Below, piece by piece: positions 8,844 through 17,573 of a DNA stretch of 64,000 nt. The stretch is from Planctomycetia bacterium (lineage in GTDB: Bacteria > Planctomycetota > Phycisphaerae > Phycisphaerales > SM1A02), in contig SYAC01000014.1 of NCBI GenBank assembly GCA_005787685.1, forward strand, positions 62,001 through 126,000. The letters run 5' to 3'. The first letter of the stretch is position 1, and each line of letters starts with the position of its first letter. The translations under genes were made by a program, and so were the position numbers. The notes below the pieces were generated by a model. It saw only the letters and a program-made list of their open reading frames with translations, did not search any database and had not been told where the DNA came from.

Positions 8844-9470
8844 GTGGTCATAATGCACCTCACAATGATATTGGCCTTGTTCATGAATCCAGGAATTATT
8901 GTTGCAGGCGTCGCGATCATTTTTATCGCGCTGGTGACCGTGGTTGTGTTGTACAACGGACTTGCGGTTCGACGGGTGCGCGTGGCCAACGCCTTCAGTC
9001 AAATTGATGTGCAATTGCGGCGGCGCTCCGATTTAATTCCAAATCTGGTTGAGGTTGTGAAGGCCTACGCCCAACATGAGCGCTCAACGCTGGAGGCGGT
9101 CCTTCGCGCGCGCGGCAGCGTGAACGCCGCGGCTGGCGAAGCTTCGGCTGGAAACTTTGGCGCCATCCGCTCGCTATCCGTCGCCTCCATGGCCCTTGGT
9201 GGTGCGTTGGGTGCATTGTTCGCGCGCATCGAGGCGTATCCAGATTTGAAAGCCAACACGCAATTTATTGCGCTGCAAGAGCAATTATCTTCCACAGAAA
9301 ACCGCGTCGCGTTCGCGCGCCAAGCATTGAATGACGCGGTCATGCGTTACAACGAAGGTCTTGTCACCTTTCCTGGCAATTTGGTCGCGGGTGTTTTTAA
9401 GTTTCAGCAAGCCGAACTTTGGACCACCTCCGAAGATTCGCGCGCACTTCCGTCCGTTGGAATTTCATGA
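8844..9470 (+). CDS. lemA: LemA family protein
   Basis: Membrane protein with one N-terminal transmembrane helix (about residues 12-38) and a cytoplasmic or periplasmic helical-bundle domain. The LemA signature is clear: VVVLYNGL at the end of the helix, RRRSDLIPNLVEVVKAYAQHE, then TENRVAFARQALNDAVMRYNE. 208 aa. The biochemical role of LemA proteins is unsettled, but they are commonly encoded next to M48/HtpX-type proteases, and that is the case here (htpX-like gene at 9604). The start could be GTG 8844 (fits a leaderless promoter) or the in-frame ATG at 8853. Confidence 0.9.
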   Translation: MVIMHLTMILALFMNPGIIVAGVAIIFIALVTVVVLYNGLAVRRVRVANAFSQIDVQLRRRSDLIPNLVEVVKAYAQHERSTLEAVLRARGSVNAAAGEASAGNFGAIRSLSVASMALGGALGALFARIEAYPDLKANTQFIALQEQLSSTENRVAFARQALNDAVMRYNEGLVTFPGNLVAGVFKFQQAELWTTSEDSRALPSVGIS

Positions 9471-9603
9471 TGCATATCAACCGCGCACGCGTATCCATTC
9501 TCCGGAAACCATTGCAAATCCGCCGAATCCAGCATAAATGTGTGTCGCAATACGGCGCGAATGTGTTGTGTTATTGGCGAGTGTGTGATGTGGTTCTTGG
9601 TGG

Positions 9604-11595
9604 ATGTCACATATGAATTTTTTTGAACAACAAGACCAGGCCAAGCGACGCACAACTTGGTTGATACTTCTTTTCGTGTTGGCTGTTGCGTGTGTTGCTC
9701 TTAGTTTCTACGGACTGGCGTTGTTTGTTCTTGTTCCACAAGCGCAAGATCGCGGCAAGCAGGGCGCGGAAGTTTGGTGGGATCCTCTAATATTTATGCA
9801 AATCACCGGCGCGGCGTGCCTGCTTATTTTTCTAGGCGCGGGCGCCCAACGCCTTCGCCTTGGCAGTAGTGGAAAGTCGGTTGCGGAGGCGCTTGGTGGT
9901 CAACCATTGCTGGGCTCCACCGAAAACCACGACGAGAAAATACTGCGCAATGTTGTGGATGAAATGGCGCTGGCCAGCGGCATGCCAGTTCCACCAATTT
10001 ATATTTTGGAGGAAAACTCAATCAATGCGTTCGCGGCTGGAAAAAATCCACAAGACGCCGTTCTTGGGTTCACCCGTGGCGCCATCGCACAACTTAATCG
10101 CGAAGAGTTGCAGGGCGTCGCCGCACATGAGTTCAGCCACATCGCGCACCAAGACACGCGGTTGAATTTGCGCATCGCGTGTGTGGTGGCTGGAATAATG
10201 TTTATTGCGCTCATCGGGCGCGTCATGCTTCAGGTTGGTGGAAGAATTGCCACCTCGACGCGCGGGTCCAGCAAAAAAAATGATTCCGCCGGCGCTGCGC
10301 TGGTGATTGTTGCCGCAGGCGTTGGTCTTCTTGTTGTTGGCAGCATTGGAGCTCTCTTTGGTCGACTACTTCAGGCGGCCGTGAGCCGTCAGCGTGAATT
10401 TTTGGCAGACGCGTCGGCGGTTCAATATTCCAGAAATCCATCGGGTATCGCCAATGCGTTGCGTCGTATTGGTGGCGTGGATTTCATGCCCATTCAGTCC
10501 CCGGCGGCATCTGGCTTAAGCCATTTCTTCTTTTCAAAGTCAATGCACTCCTGGCTTTCCACACATCCTCCCCTTCCAGAACGAATTCGACGCATTGAAC
10601 AAGGCGGCTTTGTAGCGCAGGTTATTGGTGAATCATCTCCTTCAGCAGCGGTGAATTCAGGGGGCTCCAATTCTTCAAATGAAAATGTTTCGGGCGTGGC
10701 GGGTGAAGTTTCGGCTGCATTTATGGCGAGTGAGGCGGTGGGTGTGTCTGGCAGAGCAAACACAACTCGCACAACAAGTCAGCCCCTAACACGGGCCAAA
10801 GTGTTTGAAGCGACCATGTCCAAGGATATTGCGCCGGAATCTTTTCACAAGGCGCACGACTTGTTGCTACGGATTCCAGCTGCTGTTCAACACGCAACAA
10901 ATGAGCCGTTGGATGTGCAGGCGGTTTTGTTGTTGCTTGTCACCGGAACGCGACCAGAAATGCGTGAGAGCGTGCGCGCAATTACAAACGAACAACTTGG
11001 TGAAGCGATGGTTGCGTGTTGGGATCGACTTGCTTCAAGCATGTTGAATTTGACAGACGAAATGCGCCTCGCCGTGCTTGATCTTTGTGTTCCAACCCTA
11101 ACCCAACTCAGCAAACAACAATATGTGGCTTTTCGCACAACGCTGACCGCCGCCATGCGCTCCGACGGCAGGGTTGATTTATTCGAGTGGATGACGCGCA
11201 CTGTTTTAACTCGAAGAATTGAAACACGATTTGGCGCAATGTCCACAAAAAAGCCGGCGCGCTCTTTACGGGAGTGCTCCAAGGAAATTCGAATTGTGTT
11301 GGGAACGCTGGCGCGCGCGGGCGGTTCAAACCATGGTGCGCTCGCATTTGATAGCGCGCTAACAAAGTGTGGTCTGAACGGTCTTTCATTTCCCGCCGCC
11401 ATAGAGTGCGATCTAAACGAGCTTCATTTTGCGCTTGAAGGACTTGACACGCTTGTTCCACGCGATCGGAAACTTCTTGCGGGCGCGCTTGTGACCGTGG
11501 CTTCAGCTGATAACGCGTACACCACGCAGGAACTATTGTTGCTGCGGGCATTTGCTTATCGCTTAGACATCCACTTGCCCTTGCTCGTAATATGA
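9604..11595 (+). CDS. M48 family (HtpX-like) membrane metalloprotease with C-terminal helical extension
   Basis: Zinc-dependent integral-membrane endopeptidase, probably in membrane protein quality control. Two transmembrane helices lie in residues 18-80, the zinc motif HEFSH is near residue 174, two further hydrophobic segments follow, and the third-ligand region REFLADASAVQYSRNP comes near 265. The protease part (to about residue 330) is followed by a low-complexity Ser/Gly linker and a further ~260-residue helical domain, making it 663 aa against about 290 for HtpX. The extension contains DGRVDLFEW, reminiscent of TerB-like repeats. It lies 130 nt after lemA and is followed 4 nt later by a lipoprotein gene. 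ATG 9604 or ATG 9613 could be the start. Confidence 0.88.
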   Translation: MSHMNFFEQQDQAKRRTTWLILLFVLAVACVALSFYGLALFVLVPQAQDRGKQGAEVWWDPLIFMQITGAACLLIFLGAGAQRLRLGSSGKSVAEALGGQPLLGSTENHDEKILRNVVDEMALASGMPVPPIYILEENSINAFAAGKNPQDAVLGFTRGAIAQLNREELQGVAAHEFSHIAHQDTRLNLRIACVVAGIMFIALIGRVMLQVGGRIATSTRGSSKKNDSAGAALVIVAAGVGLLVVGSIGALFGRLLQAAVSRQREFLADASAVQYSRNPSGIANALRRIGGVDFMPIQSPAASGLSHFFFSKSMHSWLSTHPPLPERIRRIEQGGFVAQVIGESSPSAAVNSGGSNSSNENVSGVAGEVSAAFMASEAVGVSGRANTTRTTSQPLTRAKVFEATMSKDIAPESFHKAHDLLLRIPAAVQHATNEPLDVQAVLLLLVTGTRPEMRESVRAITNEQLGEAMVACWDRLASSMLNLTDEMRLAVLDLCVPTLTQLSKQQYVAFRTTLTAAMRSDGRVDLFEWMTRTVLTRRIETRFGAMSTKKPARSLRECSKEIRIVLGTLARAGGSNHGALAFDSALTKCGLNGLSFPAAIECDLNELHFALEGLDTLVPRDRKLLAGALVTVASADNAYTTQELLLLRAFAYRLDIHLPLLVI

Positions 11596-11599
11596 CTTC

Positions 11600-12097
11600 A
11601 TGGTTCTTCGCGCCACGGTCATCACATTTCTTGTTTTGTGCGCTGCTTCGTGCGCCAACACGCCGCGCGCAAATACGGTTCAACCCTTCGAGGGTCAAAT
11701 GCGCCAACTTGTCGGGCGATGGATCTTCTCTCCCGGCGATAGTTCTCTGAATCCCAATCCTTCAGACGAGCAATCGGTTGATGCAATTGAAAGTCCAATT
11801 GGCTCCACTCTTTCGTTGGGGGATAATGGAATCATGACGGCGCGCGCGGCGAATTTTGTGCGCCGCGGGACCTGGAAATTAGTTTCGGGTTCGTTGAAAA
11901 TAATTGTCGATCCCCCACCAGAACGGCGAGAGTTTTTGTTGGCTCCGGTTGTTGAATTAGATCAACTCACGCTTACTGGCGCGGATGGTGTTGTATTGGT
12001 CTATCACCGCGACAATTTTATTGCGCTTCCACATTTAACACCAACATTGGCCAATCCCAAAATCCCCAATGATGCTCCAACTCCCGCTCAAAAGTAA
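11600..12097 (+). CDS. Putative lipoprotein, unknown function
   Basis: 165 aa with an N-terminal hydrophobic segment ending in LCAASC, which is a plausible though imperfect lipobox with Cys near residue 18. The mature part alternates short beta-like stretches (GTWKLVSGSLKIIVDP, LTLTGADGVVLVYHRD), the pattern of small lipocalin-like or META-type domains; I cannot name a family. It starts 4 nt after the protease stop and precedes the phosphatase by 11 nt, so it is part of the same operon. Confidence 0.7.
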   Translation: MVLRATVITFLVLCAASCANTPRANTVQPFEGQMRQLVGRWIFSPGDSSLNPNPSDEQSVDAIESPIGSTLSLGDNGIMTARAANFVRRGTWKLVSGSLKIIVDPPPERREFLLAPVVELDQLTLTGADGVVLVYHRDNFIALPHLTPTLANPKIPNDAPTPAQK

Positions 12098-12108
12098 TTT
12101 ATAAACCC

Positions 12109-12711
12109 ATGAACAATGATTCCCGTTCACAAATTTGGGTAATTCGCCACGCCGAAACCGATTGGAGCCTCAATGGCAAACACACGGGTAGAACGGATAT
12201 CCCGCTCACCGCGCGCGGAAATGCGGCGGCGATTGAATTAAAACCGTGGATCAGCGCCATGCGGTTTGAGACGGTTCTTTCAAGTCCGCGCACGCGCGCT
12301 ATTCATACCGCGCAATTGTGTGGACTAGAAAAGCAGATACAAGTTGAGCCGCTGTTGGCAGAGTGGGATTATGGCGACTACGAAGGATGGACATCGCCGG
12401 AGATCGCCGCAAAAAACCCTGGTTGGGATTTATGGCACCACGGTTGTCCCGGCGGAGAGCGTGTTGACGATGTGCACGGGCGAGCGGTGCAACTATTGGA
12501 TCACTGCAAATCGCTCAGCGGAAATATCGCCATGTTCACGCATGGTCATTTTTCACGCGTACTGATTGCCACATGGCTCGAATTACCCGTCACGCGTGGC
12601 AGAAGTTTTGCCATTCGAGCCGGCAGCGTGAATGTGCTTGGTTGGGAGCACCAAAATAAAGTTATTTGGAGCGTGGGCGCGGTGCCGTCGGGACCAGGAG
12701 TTGGTCGGTGA
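12109..12711 (+). CDS. Histidine phosphatase (phosphoglycerate mutase-like) family protein
   Basis: 200 aa with the catalytic RHAETDWS near residue 14, a phosphate-binding SSPRTRAIHTA, the acid/base region LLAEWDYGDYEGW, and the second active-site His in THGHFSRVL near residue 145. The family includes cofactor-dependent phosphoglycerate mutases and many broad phosphatases; the short length and the sequence around the acid favour a phosphatase. The natural substrate is unknown. Its stop codon overlaps the start of the following crotonase gene in a GTGA arrangement, so the two are translationally coupled. Confidence 0.88.
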   Translation: MNNDSRSQIWVIRHAETDWSLNGKHTGRTDIPLTARGNAAAIELKPWISAMRFETVLSSPRTRAIHTAQLCGLEKQIQVEPLLAEWDYGDYEGWTSPEIAAKNPGWDLWHHGCPGGERVDDVHGRAVQLLDHCKSLSGNIAMFTHGHFSRVLIATWLELPVTRGRSFAIRAGSVNVLGWEHQNKVIWSVGAVPSGPGVGR

Positions 12712-13688
12712 CATTTCAAGCGCCCAAGCCGCTTCTTTTGGAATATTCAAGTGGCTGTCATGACAATAAACCATCGTGCGCCGTGGCCACTATCACATTC
12801 AATGATCCAGACCACCGTAATGCGCTTGGAGATGAAATGTTTTCAGCGCTAGAGGACGCGCTGTTGGATATACAAAAAAATTGTGAGGTAAATCAAATTT
12901 CTTTCCAACCAGACTTGCCTGGCGATATAAAAAATAATGTTCGCCCAGAAATTAATCAGTTAGGTTTGGCGGCGCACACACAAGCCCTCAATACAAGCCC
13001 AACACCTGATCATTCCAAAACCCGCGTTGTTGTGCTGCGCGCTCGTGGATCAGCGTTCTGCGCCGGCTTTGATCTTCGTAATGTGGCCAACGACACGAAC
13101 GGCTCACAACCCGTGCTGGCTAATTATTTGCGGCGTCTTCATGCGTGTATTGAAATTATTTCGCGGCTTCCCGCCGTCACCGTGGCCGCCGTTTCTGGCG
13201 CCGCACTCGCTGGCGGCTGCGCGCTTGTGTCGGCATGTGATTTTGTTGTGGCCACTCCAAACGCCAAGTTTGGATATCCAACCCATGTCATTGGTTTATC
13301 ACCATCCATTAGCGCTCCAACGCTTTCGTCGCGCATGGGCATGGGCTCGGCGCGTGAATTATTGCTGGGCGGCCAACTTATTCTTGGTGTGCGCGCCCAT
13401 GAATTGGGATTTGTTTCACGCATCGCTGGCGCAACATTGGCGAGCAACAACGCTCCAATCCAGCCCCCGCATCAACATCAAGAAAATGCGCTAATTCAAG
13501 AAACCAACATTCTTGTCAGCACATTGCTCGCCAAGGAACCATTGGCTCTGTTGACAACCAAGCGTTGGTTGCAACAACTTGATCAACACTACGCGGGCCG
13601 CGAATCTGCCCTGTTGGCCAGTCTTTCTGGAGTTGGTGGCGCGGAAAGTGTTGATCGCGTGGCGGCGATTTGGAAAAATCGCACTTAA
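12708..13688 (+). CDS. Enoyl-CoA hydratase/isomerase family protein lacking both catalytic Glu
   Basis: Crotonase-fold protein, 326 aa from the GTG at 12708, chosen because AGGAG lies 7 nt before it and it overlaps the upstream stop. The CoA-binding and oxyanion motifs are present (SAFCAGFDL, then SGAALAGGCALVSACDF). At the two positions that carry catalytic Glu in rat liver hydratase, this protein has Ala (GGCALV) and Thr (GYPTHV). A 45-residue insertion sits between the first and second strands (about residues 50-95). It may have another acyl-CoA reaction or have lost hydratase activity (inference). First of three neighbouring crotonase genes. Confidence 0.85.
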   Translation: MTFQAPKPLLLEYSSGCHDNKPSCAVATITFNDPDHRNALGDEMFSALEDALLDIQKNCEVNQISFQPDLPGDIKNNVRPEINQLGLAAHTQALNTSPTPDHSKTRVVVLRARGSAFCAGFDLRNVANDTNGSQPVLANYLRRLHACIEIISRLPAVTVAAVSGAALAGGCALVSACDFVVATPNAKFGYPTHVIGLSPSISAPTLSSRMGMGSARELLLGGQLILGVRAHELGFVSRIAGATLASNNAPIQPPHQHQENALIQETNILVSTLLAKEPLALLTTKRWLQQLDQHYAGRESALLASLSGVGGAESVDRVAAIWKNRT

Positions 13689-13704
13689 ACAGTGCGGCTT
13701 TTTA
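13680..13704 (+). terminator. Rho-independent terminator overlapping the stop codon
   Basis: CGCACT (13680-13685) pairs with AGTGCG (13691-13696) around the loop TAAAC, followed by GCTTTTTA. The loop begins with the TAA stop of the crotonase gene, so the last two codons form the left arm. It separates the gmk-side operon from the next crotonase pair. Confidence 0.75.
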
Positions 13705-13789
13705 TTTCAGTCTCGCGCGCCAAGCGTGGTTGATGAAATTTTTGCCGATTGATTTGACCGACACGCGACCAAGACTTGTTTCGTTTCGC

Positions 13790-13795
13790 TACTCT
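13790..13795 (+). promoter_or_regulatory. Candidate -10 element of the second crotonase gene
   Basis: TACTCT within GCTACTCT lies 7 nt before the ATG at 13803. No Shine-Dalgarno is present and a terminator lies just upstream, so a new transcript must begin here. The -35 is not evident. Confidence 0.45.
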
Positions 13796-13802
13796 TTCAT
13801 GC

Positions 13803-14567
13803 ATGAATGAATTGGTCCATATCAATTCCGCGCACGCCACTGCTGGAATATTTGAAATTTCACTTCATCGACCCGACGCGCGCAATGCCCTTGACTTTGA
13901 ACTTATAGAACAACTTGAACGCGCCGTGGCGACCGTGGCGGCGAATTCGGACGCTCGTGTTCTTGTTCTTTCCGGCGTTGGCAAATCATTTTGCGCTGGC
14001 ATGGATCTTCGTGGCGTTCTCAATGACGCTCAAAAAATGGGGCTTATGCTGCATGGACTTGCGCGTGTGGGTTTGGCGCTTCGCAAACTTTCCATTCCAA
14101 CCATAGCCAAGGTGCAAGGCGCTGCGATCGGTGGCGGTTGCGGACTTGTGGTCGCGTGCGACTTTGCCTTCACACACGAACAAGCAAAGTTGGGATATCC
14201 AGAAGTTGATCTTGGCGTGTGTCCCGCGGTTGTGGCGCCGTTTCTAATTTCTAAAATTGGCGCAGGTCGCGCGCGCTCCCTGCTTTTAGCTGGCGGACTT
14301 GTTGATGGCAAAGAGGCCGTGCGTATTGGTTTGGCGACACAACTGGTTTTGGTTTCTGAACTAGATAGCGCCACAATGGACTTCGCACAAAAATTATCCA
14401 CTGGCGGTCCAAACGCCATCGCCACCACCAAGCGCTTGCTGCTTGAACTTGACACACTTATCAACGCGACCGTTTTGTCGGAAGCCGCCAATCTTTCCGC
14501 AGCAATTATTGCGGGTCCCGAAGCGCAACAACGATTGCGAGCCCGATTTGCCGCCAACGAAAAATAA
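13803..14567 (+). CDS. Enoyl-CoA hydratase family protein, methylglutaconyl-CoA hydratase-like
   Basis: 254-aa crotonase. Motifs: HRPDARNALD, oxyanion-hole KSFCAGMDL, and GGGCGLVVACDF followed by LGYPEVDLGVCPA. Only the second catalytic Glu is kept (in GYPEV); the first is Gly, a pattern shared with methylglutaconyl-CoA hydratases of leucine breakdown, though this does not prove the substrate. The open frame extends to a TTG at 13776; I take the ATG at 13803 because a -10 hexamer sits just before it and the conserved domain begins there. Followed 3 nt later by the third crotonase. Confidence 0.9.
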   Translation: MNELVHINSAHATAGIFEISLHRPDARNALDFELIEQLERAVATVAANSDARVLVLSGVGKSFCAGMDLRGVLNDAQKMGLMLHGLARVGLALRKLSIPTIAKVQGAAIGGGCGLVVACDFAFTHEQAKLGYPEVDLGVCPAVVAPFLISKIGAGRARSLLLAGGLVDGKEAVRIGLATQLVLVSELDSATMDFAQKLSTGGPNAIATTKRLLLELDTLINATVLSEAANLSAAIIAGPEAQQRLRARFAANEK

Positions 14568-14570
14568 ACC

Positions 14571-15452
14571 ATGATTCAAACTCCGCTTCCAATAGAAATT
14601 CGAGCGGACAATATTGCGGTTCTGTCGCTTGTTCCCAATCCATCCAAGCCGCGGGGTGGGGTTGTTGTGCTTGATCGCTGGTTGATTGATTCGCTTGACG
14701 AGTCATTGTGCGCGCTTGCGCAACAAGATTTGTCGGGACTTGTTCTTCAAAGCGCCAGCGAGCGCGTATTTGTGGCGGGGGCTGATCTTGCGGAAATTGA
14801 CGCTCTGAATGACCACGATCTTGATTTGTATTTGCGCGCCGGAAGCGTGGCGTACGGACGCGTCACATCGCTTCCATTTGCCAGTGTTGCCATTATTCAC
14901 AAGGCCGCCCTTGGTGGCGGACTTGAGCTTGCCCTGCATTGCGACGCTCTTGTTGGAGTCACTCCCGCTCCCGGTGAAAAAAGTTGGAAGGTTGGACTGC
15001 CTGAATGTGGTCTTGAAATTTGTCCTGGCTGGGGTGGCACCTTAATGCTTGCCTCGCGTATGGATATTTCCAAAGCCATTCTGGCCACCTGTGCGGGCTC
15101 GCCATTTGATGCCGCGGATATTCCAGCAGGCCTGTTCGCCAAAAGTGTTTCGGCAGGCCAGTCCCCCATTGATGCCGCGGTCGCTTGGATTCTTGCAAAT
15201 CCAAAATTAAAAACACCGCGCCATCCATTATCCGTCGCTGACGAGCAATTTCACCAACCAACATTGTCCGCGCTTAAACAACTTGAAAAACAACTGCCAA
15301 ACACCGCCGCGGCGCGCGCTGTTGTTGACGCAATCAACACTGGTGTTCGCCATGGCTTTCAAGCTGGCGTGTTGTGCGAGCAAAAGCATCTCATTGATTT
15401 GCGGCATACTCCACAAGCCCGCGCCCGCCTTGATGCATTTTTAAAGCGATAA
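14571..15452 (+). CDS. Enoyl-CoA hydratase with both catalytic Glu present
   Basis: 293-aa crotonase-fold protein. Oxyanion-hole motif ERVFVAGADLAEID; the first catalytic Glu is in GGGLELALHCD and the second in VGLPECGLEICPGWGGT, the latter reminiscent of the hydratase half of FadB/FadJ-type multifunctional enzymes. It is therefore the most canonical hydratase of the three. The C-terminal ~90 residues (HPLSVADEQ onward) are longer than in a minimal crotonase. Separated from the previous gene by 3 nt and probably co-transcribed with it. Confidence 0.9.
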   Translation: MIQTPLPIEIRADNIAVLSLVPNPSKPRGGVVVLDRWLIDSLDESLCALAQQDLSGLVLQSASERVFVAGADLAEIDALNDHDLDLYLRAGSVAYGRVTSLPFASVAIIHKAALGGGLELALHCDALVGVTPAPGEKSWKVGLPECGLEICPGWGGTLMLASRMDISKAILATCAGSPFDAADIPAGLFAKSVSAGQSPIDAAVAWILANPKLKTPRHPLSVADEQFHQPTLSALKQLEKQLPNTAAARAVVDAINTGVRHGFQAGVLCEQKHLIDLRHTPQARARLDAFLKR

Positions 15453-15468
15453 ATACTGCAAGGCGGCC

Positions 15469-15501
15469 GCGTGTATGTATATTTATAAAATATATACACG
15501 C
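15469..15501. promoter_or_regulatory. AT-centred inverted repeat before the acyl-CoA dehydrogenase gene
   Basis: GCGTGTAT (15469-15476) pairs with ATACACGC (15494-15501), and inside it ATATTT (15479-15484) pairs with AAATAT (15488-15493), with a 2-nt bulge and a 3-nt loop. The 14-bp stem lacks a T tract, so it is not a classical terminator. An operator or mRNA stability element is possible. Confidence 0.5.
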
Positions 15502-15582
15502 GTGTCTCTTGCGGGGGTTGATCCTTATTGTTCTTTGGCGTTGAATAGAACGCTTTACTTGAACAATATTAAGGAGCACACC

Positions 15583-17523
15583 ATGGCCTCAGCAAATCTT
15601 GCCACCGATTTAAAAAATGTTTCTGAAAAAGATCGCAAACAAATCGAGCAGGCACAGGAAATGCTTGGACCGGATCCCGAAAAGATGGGTCTTGTGAAAA
15701 ACTATTTCTGGGGCAACTTTCGCGAGAGCGTGGCGTTTCCATATCCTGAAATTTCCGCAGAGGAAACAGCGCGCTGCGATCAACTTTTGGCCGCGCTTGA
15801 CCAATATTTAAAGAGCGAGCATCCCGCAATTGAAATTGATCAAAAGCAGGAAATTCCAGATTGGGTTGTGAAGCGACTCTTTGAGTTGGGCGCGCTTGGA
15901 ATGACCATTCCCAAGGAATATGGCGGCGGCGGATTTGGTATCACCAGTTATAACCGCTCGCTTGAGCTCATTGGTCGTTATTGCGGAAGCACCGCGGTGC
16001 TTGTCAGCGCGCATCAAAGCATTGGTTGCAAGGCGTTAATGTTGTTTGGAAATGAAGAGCAAAAAAATCGTTTTTTAACAAGGATGGCCAAGGACTCACT
16101 CTCCGCATTTTGCTTGAGCGAGCCAAATGTTGGCTGCGATGCAGGTGGGCAAGAAACCCGCTGCGAGCTCAGTGCATGTGGAAATTTCTACATCCTCAAT
16201 GGTGAAAAGAAATGGGCAACAAGCGCGGCGCTTGCGGGCTTCTTCACCGTCATGGCGAAACAAAAAATTAAGAATCCAAAAACAGGAAAAGAAAAAGACG
16301 CGGTTAGCGCGCTCATTTGCACACCCGACATGGCGGGTGTTGAAATCTTTAGCCGCAACCGATCCAAGTGCGGTATTCGCGGAACATGGCAGGCGCGCAT
16401 TAAGCTGACCAATGTGAAGGTGCCAAAGGAAAATCTTCTTCACAAAGAAGGCCGCGGTCTGAATGTTGCGTTGACTTGTTTAAATTATGGACGCTGCACG
16501 CTCAGTGCGGGCATGTTGGGTGGCGCCACTTTCGCGTTTGAACAAGCCTGTAAATGGGCCAAGTATCGCTATCAATTTGATCGCCCGATTGCGGAGTTTG
16601 ATTTGATCCAAGAAAAGATCGCGCGCATGAGTGGTCGTCTGTACGCCATGGACGCCATTCTGTACATGACCACTGGTTTCCTTGATCGACACGACGAGGA
16701 CATCATGCTGGAAACCGCGATGTGCAAGGTGTTCTGCAGTGAAATGGGCTACCGCATTGTGGATGACACCATGCAAATCATGGGCGGCGAAAGCTACATG
16801 ACCGAAAATGGAATTGAGCGAATTTGGCGCGATTCACGCATTAATATTATTGTTGAAGGCGCCAACGAGGTCATGCACAACTTTATCTTTGGCTGGGGAT
16901 CAAAGCAGTTGGGTGAGTGGATGCTCTCTGTTCGCGCCAATCCTTTAAAGTCATTTGGCAGCGCCGTGAAAATTGGTGGCGAACTTTTCCTGGGTGTTCG
17001 TGGCGGGCTTCCCTCGATTAAAAAACTGCACCCCCGCCTAAGAAAGTTTGGTCTTTCAACAATGATGCACATCCGTGAGCACAGCCACCAGGTGAAAATG
17101 GCTTTCAAAGAGCATGAGGAAAGACTCATCACCAACCAAACCGTGCAGGCGCGTCTTTCTATGTGCGCGCTTTGGATCCACGCCGTGGTGTGTTCGCTTT
17201 CAAAACTTGATCGCTTGCTGCGAAATGGTCTTGATGGCGAAGCCCTTGAACACGATATGGCTATTGTTGAGCACTTGGTCGCTATGGCCGACCTGGAAAT
17301 CCAATCCGAAATTCGTGCGCTTCGCACCAACTGCGATTCCACCATGAGGCGCGCGGCGGAGATGGCTTTCAAGCGTTCTAATCTGTTGCCAAATTCGAAT
17401 TACACCATCCCAGAAAGCACCGCGGATCTAAAAGCTCGTGGTTCCGGCCACAAAGTCAATCAATCACCCATTCCACAGTTTGGTACCGGAAGCGTGTTTG
17501 ATGGCGTAAAGGTTGGCAAGTAA
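15583..17523 (+). CDS. Acyl-CoA dehydrogenase with C-terminal extension (VLCAD/ACAD9-like architecture)
   Basis: FAD enzyme introducing a double bond into acyl-CoA and passing electrons to ETF. 646 aa from the ATG at 15583, chosen because AAGGAG lies 6 nt before it. The N-terminal helical domain has IPKEYGGGGFG; the beta domain has AFCLSEPNVGCDAG and NGEKKWATS; the C-terminal helical domain has YRYQFDRPI, MGGESYM and the catalytic-Glu motif VEGANEV. About 190 further residues follow, as in very-long-chain/ACAD9-type enzymes. Downstream comes leucine-type dehydrogenase, so an isovaleryl- or other branched acyl-CoA role is plausible, but architecture alone would suggest longer chains. Substrate undetermined. 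Confidence 0.93.
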   Translation: MASANLATDLKNVSEKDRKQIEQAQEMLGPDPEKMGLVKNYFWGNFRESVAFPYPEISAEETARCDQLLAALDQYLKSEHPAIEIDQKQEIPDWVVKRLFELGALGMTIPKEYGGGGFGITSYNRSLELIGRYCGSTAVLVSAHQSIGCKALMLFGNEEQKNRFLTRMAKDSLSAFCLSEPNVGCDAGGQETRCELSACGNFYILNGEKKWATSAALAGFFTVMAKQKIKNPKTGKEKDAVSALICTPDMAGVEIFSRNRSKCGIRGTWQARIKLTNVKVPKENLLHKEGRGLNVALTCLNYGRCTLSAGMLGGATFAFEQACKWAKYRYQFDRPIAEFDLIQEKIARMSGRLYAMDAILYMTTGFLDRHDEDIMLETAMCKVFCSEMGYRIVDDTMQIMGGESYMTENGIERIWRDSRINIIVEGANEVMHNFIFGWGSKQLGEWMLSVRANPLKSFGSAVKIGGELFLGVRGGLPSIKKLHPRLRKFGLSTMMHIREHSHQVKMAFKEHEERLITNQTVQARLSMCALWIHAVVCSLSKLDRLLRNGLDGEALEHDMAIVEHLVAMADLEIQSEIRALRTNCDSTMRRAAEMAFKRSNLLPNSNYTIPESTADLKARGSGHKVNQSPIPQFGTGSVFDGVKVGK

Positions 17524-17573
17524 TTCGTTGTTGATTTTTAATTCTTCCATTTATTTATATAAGGACTGCGCTC

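Noticed and set aside
16794-17372. 192-aa antisense frame within the acyl-CoA dehydrogenase gene
   Set aside because: Ser/Arg-rich composition typical of antisense readings of coding DNA; the sense strand is a clear gene.
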